Assembly: GCA_028752905.1 (NCBI GenBank) | Contig: JAQNBH010000004.1 | Span: 32,612,189-32,676,188 of the forward strand | DNA length: 64,000 nt | Direction of reading: 5' to 3' | Source of the DNA: Cladorhizidae sp. MBARI D1340-BT2 | Lineage: Eukaryota > Porifera > Demospongiae > Poecilosclerida > Cladorhizidae | Part shown: positions 51,195-63,645 of the stretch, one piece after another | Layout of the letters: the number at the start of each line of letters is the position of its first letter | Numbering within the stretch: position 1 is the stretch's first letter | Notes under the pieces: generated by a model | What the model saw: the letters and a program-made list of their open reading frames with translations, nothing else | Told to the model about the DNA's origin: nothing | The model's database searches: none | Position numbers and translations under genes: made by a program

Positions 51195-52960
51195 AGTAGG
51201 GGAATTGCATTATGTTATAGTGTGGTGAAGGTGATTGAGAGAGTGTTGGTGAGGAGGTTTGGAGAGTTTGCTGCGGATACAATTTTGGCTGAAGCACAAG
51301 GAGGATTTAGGAGCTGGAGGAGATGTTCAGACCAGTGGTTGGTGTTAAGAGGAGTTTGTGAAGTGAGGAAGAGTGAGAAGAAAGATTCATATCTGGCTTT
51401 CCTGGACTTAAGTAAGGCATATGACAGTGTGTGGAGGAGGGACTGTGGCAGAAGTTGAGGCAGTATGGAGTAGAGGAGAAATTTGTGAGGACATGTAGGA
51501 TTGTATAGTGAAGTGGAGATGATGGTGATATTGAAGGGAAGGAGGTCTAGGTGTTTCACTGTGGAGAGTGGACTTAGGCAAGGATGTCTTTGTCTCCACT
51601 TCTCTTCAATATTTATTTAATGGGAATGGCATAGGAGTTGGAGATAGCTGAGCTAGGAGTCAAGGTGGAAGGCTGTTGGTGTGGGGCACCTATGTATGCA
51701 GATGATATTGTTCTTCTGGTGGAATCAGGGGTGGAACTGCTAGCTATGTTGGATGTTGTACAGGCTTATGTGTTAAGATGGAAGACGAAGTTTAATAGTA
51801 AGAAGAGCAAGGTGATGGCAGTAGGGAAGAAGGAAGCAGGAGTGCATTGGATGATTGGTGAGGAGATATTGGAAGCGGTCAAATAATTCAAATACTTGGG
51901 AGTATGGTTTGATAGGAAGTTAAGGTGTAATGTTCAGTTAGAGAAAATGGCAAAGAAGTCAGAAGAGTGGGTTGGAAAGGTGACATGGATGAGTAGAGTG
52001 AATGGGACAGGTGGAAATAGACATGTGTGGGAGTTTCTAGTGAGACCTATTATGGAATATGCACCAAAGTGTGGTGGACAGGAGGACATAATGCTTGCAA
52101 GAAGTTGAAGTCAGCATAGATGAGTGTGTGTAGGAGATTGTTGGGGGCAAGTAATAGAGTAGTAGGAGTGGCAATACGGGGAGATATGTGGTGGAGGAAG
52201 CTGGAGGAGAGGAGGGAAGAGATGAAGGTTTTGTTTGGTAAGAGATTAGAGGTGTTCAAACACAGCAGATTGTAAAAATAGTTGTAAATAAATTAAGAGA
52301 GGATGGAAGAATCGGATGGTGGTAAGAATATGGAATTTTGAGGAGAAAATACAAGCTAAACAACGAGGTTGGGTCAGTATTTAAGTGGAAGGGGAAAATG
52401 AAGGTGAGAAATGAGAAGGATTGGGAGGAGGAAGTAAACGGCAAGAGTACGCTGACGTTTTATAAATTGGTTAAGAATGGAGCAGGGGTGGAGAGGTATA
52501 CGAGGTCCATGCGTGGCCAGGAAGGTGTGCGGTTGCAATTTCGACTGAAGACTGAATCATCTGGGTTGTTGGAGGATAAGAAGAAATGTGGTATAGTTAA
52601 GGATGAGAAGTGTATCATGTGTGATAGAGGAGCAGTGGAAGATGTGGAACATTCCTTGGTGATGTGCGGGGAATTTGAGAGGGATTAGCTAGTACTGATG
52701 GATGAGGTGCACATAATTATAGGGACAGGAAAGTGACTCGATGAATTTAGAAGGATGGAAAGGTGGCTTTACTTTTGGGAAAATGTGTGGAGGGAATAAG
52801 TGATGCAGTAATGAGGAGGTGGGTGAGTGTGTTATGTTTTGGGTAGGGAAGTGGTGGCAGAGGAGAAGGGAACTTTTGTAATGTGAGCTGAGGAACGTTC
52901 TTTGGCGTCCTCCCCTTCCTCCTTCCTGAGCAGCGGGACACTCATAACTTAGTATTATGG
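51195..52960 (+). mobile_element. LINE D, 5'-truncated non-LTR retrotransposon
   Basis: Carries only the RT and C-terminal part of ORF2. It starts within the RT (VIERVLVRRFG) and has no endonuclease, so it is 5'-truncated, as is usual for LINE insertions. The base composition of the coding strand is purine-rich (GGA/GAG words), unlike LINEs A-C. The 3' end is near 52960, before AT-rich flank. The fragment at 42665-42990 may be a relative. Confidence 0.82.
51215..52690 (+). pseudogene. LINE D reverse transcriptase and C-terminal zinc-finger region
   Basis: RT motifs in order are MVKVIERVLVRRF (51222), EAQGGFRSWRRCSDQ (51292), FLDLSKAYDSVWRRD (51399), VESGLRQGCL (51564), the catalytic MYADDIVLLVES (51692), KFNSKKSKVMAV (51790) and FKYLGVWFDRKL (51890). 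Then LVRPIMEYAPKCGG (52040) and the finger region CGIVKDEKCIMCDRG ... VEHSLVMCGEFERD (52590-52685). Frames change at about 51455, 51600 and 52105, and a TAA breaks 51884-51886. Similar to RT lineages with a C-terminal C-x-x-C-x-H-x-C finger; I cannot fix the clade by eye. Confidence 0.82.
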
Positions 52961-53204
52961 ATATTATTATTAATTAAGTACTATTGATTTTAATATAGAT
53001 CGTTATTAGTGTTACATAATCTCACACTGTGCTGTAATATTGTGGTGGCCTTAACAGTACAATTATCTGCATGTTTTAATATGCACATGCATGCAAGAAT
53101 CCACTCATTTACACATGACGACCTAATAAACAACATCATAGTTCAATATCAACAGATATAAACTTGGCCCTGGACCAGTACAGCTCCTATTTATTGAGTT
53201 GTAG
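52961..53204. other. AT-rich non-coding flank
   Basis: No gene. Flank of LINE D up to the interspersed repeat at 53205. Confidence 0.4.
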
Positions 53205-53480
53205 TTTGTATCTATACTTTTCTCACAGCACTCCAGGTCTCTATTGAAAACCACAATATTGAAAGTTGCATACCCTGCTTAAAGTAAAAGTTAGTAACCA
53301 ATCAACACACAATAGTGAAATTACTTGTTTGCACCAAACCTAGACCTATGCAGCAGCTGCAGTAACAAGTGTAATTTGTAGCTATAGGTAGCTTTCTCAT
53401 AGTTTCGAGTGCTGCTTTCAGTTTTCTGTGCTATTTTGAACGTTTTATATCAAGAATTTAGTAGCTATAGAGAGTATAAG
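53205..53480 (-). repeat. Interspersed repeat, inverted copy of 11925-12290
   Basis: The reverse complement matches the 11.9-kb copy through gagtgctgtgagaaa, aatattgtggtt, tgatataaaacgttcaaaatagcac and gctacctatagctacaaatt. The order of two sub-blocks and some spacing differ, so the copies are diverged. Confidence 0.65.
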
Positions 53481-54577
53481 TTGTGTAGAAACATAAGTAA
53501 CCCACCAAAGGGTGCTTTTCACACACGAGCTGTATCTTGTATGCATAGATCAATGCTTAAAACCATCTAGTAAAATAACTTCTTATAGACGGGTGAATTG
53601 CGAACTTTTATATTTTATTTTTATAATATCAAACTTAGCATTGGTGTGTGGAAGATTTACTATGTTCTGCTTCGATGAGCTACAAATAAAATAATAAATA
53701 AAAACACAAATAGTAAGAAAAATGTACCTCGATTTTATCATATATATATCGCATGTCGAAATGATGAGCTCAAGTTTCATCGATGTCGGAAGTTACAGAC
53801 AACTTCTTGATTGTCGTGTAAATAGGGGAAACTCAATCCCATTTATATTGGAGGGGTGAGGCAGGGGGGAGGGGGGAGGGTGAATACATCATAGGTAGAA
53901 AAATAGGTAATTATGTAGATTCATATGTGATGTGTGGCAATATTAATTTTCAATCCAACTCTCCTGCGACGGCTCGACAGTTATCAATGCCTTGCATACT
54001 AGTTCCAAAAGTAAATCTCTCTCTAACCATCATACCTTCGCTCCCCACAAAATGCCTTGCATTCATTACTAGTTTATTTTTTATTTTTTATAATTGGCGA
54101 CCAAAGTGACACAGGGAAGTTAGACACTGACATGGCATAGGTATATATCTATGTTTGTATATTACGTTCTTCCATAAAACTATGAACGGGACACTGGCCT
54201 TAAATAATACTGGCTTATTTAAATTGGTATGGGATATCATAAAAACAGCATGCAAAGACGGGGAAAAAATGCTGCAAGGAAAGTGGAATGGCACTGCCTA
54301 CGCAGAAGAGGCCTATTCAATAGGCTGTGTGTTTAACTTTGAAAAATATGACAGATACATAGATATATATATACAGGACTGGCAAGTTCTTGTTTCATAA
54401 CAAGTTCTGTCTACTTATAAATCTGTCAACTTGCCCTAAAACTTTAGTGGTAGACTGGGTGATGTGTAAATATATTTTCACTGCATTGATCTTTGCTTAG
54501 TTATTTATCCAGCCTGTTTGTGATCATGTTCAGGGTGGGTGCCATAGCACAAACTTGGGTAGGTTGTTCCATGGTGT
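53481..54577. other. Non-coding interval
   Basis: Several 60-80 codon frames with no motif. A G-rich patch (ggggtgaggcaggggggagg) is at 53853-53880. A small frame at 54155-54400 has no recognisable domain. A host exon cannot be ruled out but is not supported. Confidence 0.35.
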
Positions 54578-54784
54578 GGGATGTGATAATTAACCACATA
54601 ATTATACTAACTGTTAATTGAATAGATGTTCTCTACTGCTTAATAGAGTACAAAGAGAGACTCTAGTATTTGTGATATGATCATTGCCTAATCTAGTAAC
54701 CTAATAATTCTACATGGTGGCAGCAGTGAGTGACTAATCAAGAACGGAAAAATTGCACAAATACAAATTCACCACCCAGAAGCA

Positions 54785-55440
54785 TTTAACTTCAGGAACC
54801 CAGATCACTGGAGTCAATGGAAACACAGGTTCAAAAAATTTCAGATAGCATCTGGAGTACCCACAACCCAAGCGAATCAGCACCCTATTATACTGCTTGC
54901 GAGAAGAGGCATAAGCAGTGCTTCCCTCTACGAATCTTGCAGTGCAAGAGAGAGGAATCTATCAGTCAGTCCTAGACATGCTTGATGGGTTCATTCATGT
55001 ATGATGCAATGTGATCTTTTAGCAGGCAAGATTCAACCAAAGAAATCAAAATGAAGTAGAGCAAGTTGATAAATACATTATGGAGTTTTACATCCTAGCG
55101 GAGAACTGCGAATATGGAGAACTAACATCACAAATGATACGAGACTGCCTTGTAGTGAGAATTCATGATGGAGTACTCTCAGAAAGGATGCAATTGGACC
55201 CAGACCTCACCTTGGAGAAAATGACCAGAGGGAAGCTATTCAATAGCAACACCAAGCACTAGGGGAGATGATGGTATAGCATTGGGATGAGAATCAGGCA
55301 TGGAAGCATTACTAAACCCATCGACAGACGACTGCCCAGGGATATTAAACAGGCACAGAAGCAGTGCACAAGATGTGGCAAAGGTCAACACCCAGTTATT
55401 TGCCATCATTATCAGAGAAAGGGCAACTGCAACAACTTGT
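54785..55440 (+). pseudogene. Gag of the decayed Gypsy element
   Basis: Reads FNFRNPDHWSQWKHRFKKFQ then IASGVPTTQANQHPIILLAR, shifts frame, and resumes at 55080 with EFYILAENCEYGELTSQMIR, DCLVVRIHDGVLSERMQLD and LTLEKM. This is the characteristic capsid of K02A2.6-like Gypsy proteins (F-x-x-x-LY-x-LAE-x-C-x-YG-x-L ... MIRDRIV-x-GI). The knuckle is QCTRCGKGQHPVICHHYQRK with NCNNLC to 55440. Confidence 0.8.
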
Positions 55441-55554
55441 GTCTGTCCAGGACAGTGGCTGAGGTGTTTAGTGAGAGCTACACACATGTTGACTCAGCAT
55501 TCCTCGGCACAATTGCAGCAAGCCATGGAAAGTGAAGGTATAACTGTCTAAACA

Positions 55555-56090
55555 GATGAGTGAGTTCAAGCTTGATACTGGGGCAAAAGTCACAGCCATA
55601 CAGAGACAACCTTCAAGGAGCTTGGGAAGAAGTTGCTAACTGTAGGTGACAAAAAATGTTTGGCCTAGCGCACACTACCCTAAAAAGTCTGGGGCAGTTC
55701 TATGAGAAAATTGCATACCACGATCTGCCAGCAAATGATATACATGGTGGAAGGGTTAAAATCTAACTTACTCGGCCTGCTAGCAATAGAAGTACTAAAT
55801 CTAGCAGGAAGCATGGATGACTACAGATGAGTCAAGCATTTTCAAGCAATATAAATCCCTGGATTGGGCCTAGCCATATGATATCCATCTGCAGCCAGAG
55901 GCAAGACCATATTCCCTTTTTACCCCAACAAACATACCTCTAATGCATTGAATCCCTGGGAGACACTCCAAAGTTGACTGTTATGCTCTATGGTGCACTG
56001 GAATAGTGCTAGTTCCCCAAAAGAGTGGAGAGGTCTGCATAAGCATTGATCTCAAGGCATTGAATACCTCACGACCACGTTGATTAGCAG
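55555..56090 (+). pseudogene. Protease and RT N-terminus of the decayed Gypsy element
   Basis: The protease motif is MSEFKLDTGAKVTAI (55558). The segment YMVEGLKSNLLGLLAIEVLN (55740) precedes RT, as in the family. The RT fingers are reduced to WCTGIVLVPQKSG and ISIDLKALN (56010-56070), with the usual arginine of the VRIC block altered. Many stops occur, and homology ends near 56090. Confidence 0.75.
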
Positions 56091-56110
56091 AGTAGCTAGA
56101 GTAGATTTTC

Positions 56111-56889
56111 TTACCACATTTTGGTGCCTGGCTGGCTTCACCGGTTTGTCCAGAGGGACGCTATATTGTTGTTGGCTTCATGGAGATCATGTAATGTCAG
56201 TGAAGGTGCAGACTTAGAAGAAGGCAAACTGGATGTTGAGAAAACTAGCATAGCAAAGACTCTGTTGGCACTTGACAACTGCTGCTTCTCAACTGCCACA
56301 CACATGAGCTGAAAAATTTAGGCTCATAATTTTAACTGTATATAGTATTGTGCACAAGCTTAAAATTTAACGAGGAAGTGTTTGCTGAATCTCAGCAAAT
56401 TCGCAACCACAAAATTTGATTCCCTGAAACATTTCCAGCTAAAGGTAATAGAAAATATTATGTAATGTGTTACAAAGTTCAAGTTTCTAATATATAATTT
56501 AATGGTTACAAAGTTGTAATAGAATGTAATGGTGCAAAGTGCATGTTTCTGATATCTCTCTCAAGGTTGCAGAACAAAAACTTGCAATAGGAAGCAACAT
56601 ATATTAGAACAGTACACTAACAAAGAGTGTATAATATTGATGTTAGGTTGACAAACTTATAACAAAAAAGTTGTGGTGCATGTTCAACATCCATAAATCT
56701 AGTAATGGTAATGATCATTAAATAAAAATAGCACATTTGCAACTGATCTTGCCAGTAGTTCTACTTCTGAAGTTGGAAGAGCATTAGATGTACCTGTGTA
56801 CGTTATGGAGTGTATACAGGTAACTCTAAGACTGGAGGATGCCAGAAGTTGGGTGATGAATAACACACTCCATGCAATCCCCCCCCCCC

Positions 56890-56920
<31 letters not shown>

Positions 56921-56945
56921 ATAAAAAATAAAAAATAAAACACAA

Positions 56946-56978
<33 letters not shown>

Positions 56979-57799
56979 CAAACACATATACAAACGTATT
57001 ATCCGACACCACACTACAGTGCCCTGGATCATCCTTTCCAGACTGTACAACTACCATTTATGGAAGCTTTTCTCCTGAGGAAGGCTTCATGGCCGCTTCT
57101 TCCCACAGGAAAGCATACTGAATCCATTCATTTTTTGGAAAGTAATTATATACTCCTAGATAGATTTCAATTTTCTCATACTGTTAGGGGATGCCCGACT
57201 GGTGGGACCCTCTAACTCATCTGTCCTGACTGAACTTGCCTTATGCAACCCAGACACCACTGCTAGGAATTGGTAGTACCAAAAATTCTGATTCAACAAC
57301 AACAGAACTGAAGACATACTCTTCTCTACTGAACTGTCCAACTTCATTAGTCAAATCCTCAGTTAATTAACAGTTCACGTGTTATAGTACTGACTACGAC
57401 CTAATATGTTTATGATGGTCTCTGGCTTTTCAGGAGTCCTGTTTGCAGATTAAGGGGGAGTGGCTCCCTGACACGAATACATAACATGATGTAGCATTGC
57501 ATTGAGATTTTGTTTTCTTACTTCAATGAACTGAAGCTTATTGTACTTCCATTCAATTTTAAATCATTATTCCTGGAAAATAAGTTTAACTAGAAACATG
57601 TTTATTGTAGAACAAACAATTTTTAATTGGTCAGTTGTTTTAAAGAAAGAAAAACAACCAGGAGTACCACCTTTCTCAAGGAAGGGATCCTGTTTGCTTA
57701 CTGGTAGATATAGGTGCCTGTGAGGCATTCTTCAGCAGAAGGGCTTCCAGAGACAGTACAAACAGCGAGAAAGAGATGGTTAATATGGGGGGCTATAGC
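56111..57799. other. Non-coding with a C run and CA microsatellite
   Basis: No gene. A run of about 26 C at 56879-56906 is followed by (CA)n and aaataaaaaataaaa stretches to 56990. Frames through it encode only low-complexity peptides. The remainder to 57799 shows nothing I recognise. Confidence 0.5.
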
Positions 57800-58720
57800 A
57801 TAAAAAGATATTTTTTGTGGTTATGACTTTGGGGCTCCTTTGATTCTGCATACTTCACTTGTTATAATTATAGCACAGGAGATATATCTCTTGGCATGCT
57901 CTCTTTTAAATACTAAAAATATTGCATAGATATTATATATACCTAGAAATATGAGTTACTGAATTATTTGTAGATTTGGTGGAAAGTGTGTCAGGCACCA
58001 TGACGAAGGACACTCACCTGACAGCTGAAACTCCCACTAATTGACATCCACTGAGTAGGCCCACTGATACAAGACACTAGGCAACTGAAAACCATTAAAT
58101 ATATATAGCCAAGTCATATCATGTAATTCCATACATGTGATCTGCCAGAAGGAGATGTCTGGTAGAGAAGGAAAGAGCTATTCGTTATGTAAACACATGC
58201 AAAAGTATTTTAAGCATAATTTGAACAAGTTATATCTGGGGAGATTAATAGCTCAGGAAGAGAAGGATATAATTACCAAATGGCTGCTTAGTACTATATA
58301 GATCTATCATAATGTGCTGCGCAGCTGTAATTACAAGTCTGGTTACAGGAAAATGAATATTTCATTACAGCATAGGAGTAGCACTTACCTTGCAGTGGCT
58401 TCATGAATATTAAAAGTCTTTCACAACCCATCAATATTTCCAATAGCCTCACTTGATACTTATTTGAGCCTAATTATCGAGTTCAGTTTCCTTTTACTAC
58501 ACTTGTAATTTAGAACTGTCCAATCAGCAGCCATGTCTGCAGATAATTCAGGCACTATCCCAAATTTGACTGCATGTAATTTTGGTATGGTTATATATAC
58601 CTATGTAACAACTTGAGTATCACAGAGATCTATAATATTATTGAGCTAATTCATACATTGAAGTGAGCAGAATCTATAAAGTTTCAAAGTCTTAACCACA
58701 AATTAAGGCTGGAATTCTAC
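57800..58720. repeat. Divergent foldback-family element
   Basis: The left part has tttttgtggttatgactttggggctc and gattctgcatacttcac, and the right part has the inverse gtgagcagaatctataaagtttcaaag and cttaaccacaaa near 58650-58703. Outer words ctatagc and gctagggctat are also inverted. The arms are separated by about 600 bp of unrelated sequence, so the palindrome is opened up. Similarity to the other copies is clear but low. Confidence 0.55.
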
Positions 58721-60000
58721 CTAAGTATAAGCTAGGGCTATGGCAATTGGCTAATTAAATTTTAAAATTTAATTCTCAGCATTATCTTAATAATAGTAAT
58801 AGTAGTACTAGTAGTAGTAATAATAGCAATAAAAAAATGATGACAACAACAACAAAACAATAATCATAACCCAAATAGAGAATGCCTATATTTTGATTCG
58901 TCAGTCTACTAGGCATGGGCAAGTACAAAAATAACTTAATATATAATTATACATTTTCTTTCTTTTCTTTTCAAGTTTGCAGACGTATCTAGTGAATCAC
59001 TGATCCTGATATATGTTTTTTTATTTTATTACACGTGTGTCTGTTTGAATAATGTTACCATTAGATACAAATACAATAACCTGAAGTTTGGAATGAACTC
59101 CATCTTAATTAACTAACCCACTCACTTCAATTGATGGGAGTGTTTAAAAAAATTGAACCTGCTTCAGTTAAATATCTATACTACATCAGAAATTTACTGA
59201 AGTCCAGTCTATTGTGGTAAGGTTTTGTGAACACATACTGTACCAAAATATGAATATCATTATCTACTACAATTTTTTCATTCGCTTACTAACGGTCAGC
59301 TAATGTGTTATAGACAAAAGAAAGCAATTACTGTCACTAAAACAATGTCCACCACATAATATTAATTTTACTTGTATTGTATCCTTTTTCAACAAAACCG
59401 GCCTCACTTTTTGCCACTAAGTCCCACACATATAAATATGTGCTACCTATTATATGTTTTGTAATGCTGTTCCACTTTTAGAGGAAATGGAGAACAAGAA
59501 AGTAAAACAGAAGATAGTCTTCTAGTATCATCATCATCATCAAATCTATAAACATAAAGTACATTTCAACTAAACAGAGTGCCAGGATATACTGGGAAGC
59601 TAGCTATAGGCACTACCCATCGTTTATCTGGGGGAAATAACTATAGCCTTTGGACAACAAAGAGACTATTTATAAACCTGAGAAGTCTTCTTATCCATGG
59701 CTTCTTGTGTTGAAATGGTTTCTACTTTTTTAGCCATCTTATCCAAGGCTAAAATCTTCTCCTTTGCTAGAGTGATCATCAGATGAGTCAAGGGAACTGC
59801 CTGTCACTAAAAAATCCTTAGCCAGACAAGGTTGCCTCATAATGATTACGGTTGGCAAAACCTTGAATGGTCTTGTTTCAAGATTGCACCCCCTTAGTTA
59901 GAAGAACTTCATAAACAGAGATGTAAATAAAAGCTTGTGAGTATACGCACTACTTTACCATTCTGGAATCAGTTGTGGGTGATCACTCATAATCGAATGT
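58721..60000. other. Non-coding, AT-rich; trinucleotide microsatellite
   Basis: (AGT/AAT)-type triplets at about 58790-58865 and short repeats. No gene or transposon terminus recognised. An atcatcatcatcatca run is at 59527-59541. Confidence 0.45.
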
Positions 60001-60004
60001 GCAT

Positions 60005-60165
60005 TCAGTTCTCTCTCCTCTACTGACTATAGAGTCAATTCTCTCTCCTCTATTGACTATTGGAGCCAGTTCTCTCTCCTCTACCGACTGTGAAGCCAGT
60101 TCTCTCTCCTCTACTGACTATGCAGCCAATTCTCTCTCCTCTACTGACTATGGAACCAGTTTGCT
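60005..60165. repeat. 31-bp tandem repeat, about 5 copies
   Basis: Unit ttctctctcctctactgact followed by atggagccag, about 31 bp, five copies with few differences. A short open frame through it reflects the repeat only. Confidence 0.9.
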
Positions 60166-61252
60166 CTTTTTTTTACTTGTACACTAACCATGTTAGCACT
60201 CTGTATGTAATTTGAAGCCGACTTCTAATGATTAGTATAGTAAGGAGATGTGACCGCTGATACCTTCTATCTACTCACCTGCACACACACAGCAACTCAA
60301 ATAAGTACAAGCTGCCCTTCAACGTGTGCAAAATAGCATTTAAACATATGTCACTGTTTCTTGTTTCGACTATGTGATCATTCTCCTACTCAACTACCCA
60401 GTGCATGTGTGTATGTGTGTGCATGTGCGGAGAGTGTGTGTGTGGGTGGGGGGTGGGGGGGGGGGGGGGGTTCCACTGGTCTACTACTTGAAATGCTCTT
60501 ATAAATTCTCCTCAAAGCAGCCACAAGGAGAGGTCCCTTTCTACAATTGTTAGAGGCCATTGACAGAACTCGAATTGGAGCTTATTTTGCATTGGAATAT
60601 TGAAACCAACTTCGAGTTTTCGACAGATTTTTTTGGTTGGATTGGAGTACAAGTCAACACTGCAAAACTTTCCCCAAGTTTCCTTTGAAATCAATCCGAT
60701 GGATTGGCACATGAGCTACTAGTGCTAGGCAATCAACCACTCATATTAGTGTTCCGCACAAAGCAATCAACAACACATGTAACAAACTTTCAACTTGAAA
60801 AGCATTTTTTTAAATGCATTGTATAGTGCACACATTCTAGCCCATATTGTGACACTGACAATCCTGGTTATGAAAACAAGTGACGTTTAGGGAGATGTGG
60901 CTCTTACAATATCCATCCAGTGCAGCTGTACATTTAGGCCCCCACAATATTGTGCAGGGTGTGAGTGTCCTGATCCCCCGGCAATATTGAGCAGTGTGTG
61001 ACTGTCCTCAACTTTAATACGCATTTGCAAACACGAGTCTAATTTTTGGACATCAATTATTAATAGTTACGACAAGGTCAGGATGGAAGTACTTCATATT
61101 TAGGACAGAAGTTGTTCGAATTTACTTAACACTAGCAACTGTTTGAATTCAGAAAGAAGTGAGAGAGGAGTATTTGTGGATAGGTTGTGAGCATTGCTGA
61201 ACTATCTATCCCTTGCCTATCACTTTTGATTTTAGAATGAGCAAATAAAACA
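60166..61252. other. Non-coding; GT/G-run
   Basis: A (GT)n tract followed by a long G run at about 60430-60472. At 60862-60930 a block (atgaaaacaagtg ... ggga...gtg...cttacaa) is echoed at 62961-63025. No gene supported. Confidence 0.45.
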
Positions 61253-61254
61253 AA

Positions 61255-62102
61255 CTCTCACAGCAGTTCCTACACTGACACCGCTAAAACTGTCACTACT
61301 CCAGCAGTTCCTACACTTGCACCGCTAAGACTCTCACTTCTCCAGCAGTTCCTACACTTGCACAGCTAAGACTGTTGGTGTCACTACTATAGCAGTCATA
61401 CACTTGCACTGCTAAGACTGTCATTACTCCAGCAGTTCCTACACTTGCACTGCTAAGACTGTTGGTGTGCCTACTGAAGCAGTTCGTACACTTGCACCGC
61501 TAAGACTGTCACTCCTCCAGCAGTTCCTACACTTGAACATCTAAGACTGTTGGTGTCACTACTATATCAGTCATACACTTGCACCGCTAAGACTGTCACT
61601 CCTCCAGCAGTTCCTACACTTGCACAGCTAAGACTGTTGGTGTCACTACTATAGCAGTCATACACTTGCACTGCTAAGACTGTCATTACTCCAGCAGATC
61701 CTACACTTGCACTGCTAAGACTGTTGGTGTACCTACTCCAGCAGTTCGTACACTTGCACCGCTAAGACTGTCACTACTCCAGCAGTTCTTACACTTGCAC
61801 CGCTAAGACTGTCACTACTCCAGCAGTTCCTACACTTGCACTGCTAAGACTGTTGGTGTGCCTACTTCAGCAGTTCCTACACTTGGACTATCACTACTCC
61901 AGCAGTTCCTACACTTGCACAGCTGAGACTATCACTACTCCAGCAGTTCCTACACTTGCACAGCTATGACTCTCACTACTCCAGCAGTTCCTACACTTGC
62001 ACAGCTGAGACTATCACTACTCCAGCAGTTCCTAAACTTGCACAGCTAAGACTGTCACTACTCCAGCAGTTCCTACAGGTGCTCAGCTAAGACTGTCACT
62101 TA
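61255..62102. repeat. Minisatellite, about 41-bp unit (CCAGCAGTTCCTACACTTGCAC)
   Basis: Roughly twenty copies of a unit combining ctccagcagttcctacac, ttgcaccgctaagact and gtcact. Some units carry an extra gttggtgt(g/c) segment, alternating with short ones, giving a higher-order pattern of about 90-160 bp (compare 61340-61440 with 61600-61700). Non-coding. Confidence 0.93.
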
Positions 62103-62398
62103 TGGTACCCCATTGTCCTGGTTAGTTTGCCTTTATGAATGCAATCATTAGTCACATTTTATTTAGATTCACAATGGGTGTCAGATACGAGAGTGGACCA
62201 CCTCTAAAACACAATATTGCACATACTTATTGCAAGGGGGATTATGGCCAGCCTAGATGATTGATGACAGCTTGAGCAGTCACAAACCAAACAGCTACAG
62301 TTCTAAGTCCCACTCATTTCTCAGGCAGGGAAGGGAAATGAGGTGCTCCTCACATGGTGCACTGTTTGCTGGTTGGGTCTGTGCATGAGGTGTTAATT
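62103..62398. other. Non-coding interval
   Basis: Nothing recognised between the minisatellite and the next short repeat. Confidence 0.4.
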
Positions 62399-62404
62399 AA
62401 TAAT

Positions 62405-62585
62405 TAAGTATGCTTATCATTATAGTCTATACACTAATACATGTGGCAACTACCAGTGATTATAGCTCACATACTAATAATGTGGCACTACCAGTAAGCA
62501 TATCAGTATAGCCTAGACACCAATACATGTGGCACTACCAGTGTGCATATCATTATAGCCTAATACTAATACATGTGTACCCTCC
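62405..62585. repeat. Short tandem repeat of about 57 bp, 3-4 copies
   Basis: Unit of the type gcatatcattatagcctagac, actaatacatgtggcac and taccagt. Copies vary in length by small deletions. Confidence 0.8.
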
Positions 62586-62589
62586 TAAC

Positions 62590-63465
62590 TGTGTAAGCTA
62601 TTGCCATGTTTAGTTATGGTTTAGTAAGCTAGAAAAAAGTGGTGCTCCATTAGTAAAATGCTCCCTTAGAGGAAAAGAGAGAGTGAGAGAGAAGTACTGC
62701 CCCACTTTAGGCAATATAGGTCCTTCCACTACTCATCTCCATGGACACTTCAAGTGCTCTTAAAAAACTGTCCTCTTTTGACAGCTGACCCTAGTTCACC
62801 TCACCATATCCAGTACAGAGCGCACCCAACCACTGTGTGGCTATAAATTGGTTCAACTTTAATGAAATATTAAAAATTCTCTGATTCTATATGTATGTAC
62901 ATGCAAATACAAACCTAAAGTGACCGCACCTATACTATGAGATATTCGAATCACCCTTGTGATGAAAACAAGTGTGCATGTCGTTCAGGGAGCTATAGCA
63001 CTTACAACACACCCACCATGTGCTACTGTGGCAAGCAGGTGCAGTAACACACATGGCCTCTACATAAATTTTAAACAAAAATACCTTTCTTGGTTCACTT
63101 ACTTGTTCAGAAATTAGCTCCTTCTTAGACTAGTACACAAGATTAGGTCCTCAGTGATCAGTCTAAAAAAATTATGGGAATAATTAGTCTGCGAGTATGC
63201 GTTATTTAGAAATAGTGTTCACTAAGTGCCTATTCTCATTAAACGGCTGTTTTCTTGCAGGTTAGAGCTAGAAACAGGTCACTAAACAACCAAAGTTTAC
63301 TGCTTTATGAATTTTGGTGACAACGGATGCTGTAACTTGTCTGTATGCATTTTTGGGAGAGAATGAATGGGTGTCAGCCTCTCTGTTTTGATAGTGCAAC
63401 TGAACTCATTCTGTAGCCTTAGCCTAGAACCAACTTAATCCTAGTTGGCATTGGTGAGGGCCTAA
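62590..63465. other. Non-coding interval
   Basis: No gene recognised. 62961-63025 is the second copy of a dispersed block also found at 60862-60930. Confidence 0.4.
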
Positions 63466-63469
63466 AACT

Positions 63470-63645
63470 GGTGGGAACCTAGAATTCCCTTGGAAACCAG
63501 CTTGAGGGCTCTACTGTGGGGATCCAGCTGGTGGATACTTAAGACTCCTTTTAGAACCCACATGGAGTTTTCTTAGGAATTTCCCTGTGCGGATCCAGCT
63601 GGTAATGCCAGGATTCCCTTGGAACCAAGCTGGAGGGAAGCCAAG
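63470..63645. repeat. Degenerate tandem repeat (CCTTGGAACCAGCTGGAGGG type)
   Basis: Three to four imperfect units of about 60 bp containing gattcccttggaa, ccagct(tg/gg)ag and gtggggatccagctggt. Non-coding. Confidence 0.65.

Larger units (their letters stand above)
54578..56110 (+). mobile_element. Decayed 5' part of a Ty3/Gypsy element (K02A2.6-like)
   Basis: A probable 5' LTR ends at ttctaca (54714), followed at once by TGGTGGCAGCAGTGAG, which looks like a primer binding site. The LTR may start at TGTGATAATTAA (54578), but no second LTR was found, so the bounds are uncertain. Gag, CCHC, protease and the first RT block follow in the ordinary order, and the sequence stops in the fingers of RT. 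The 3' two-thirds are absent. Confidence 0.7.

Noticed and set aside
51215..51600. Minus-strand frames opposite LINE D (Ser/Thr/Pro-rich)
   Set aside because: Shadows of the purine-rich LINE coding strand, which carries the RT motifs.
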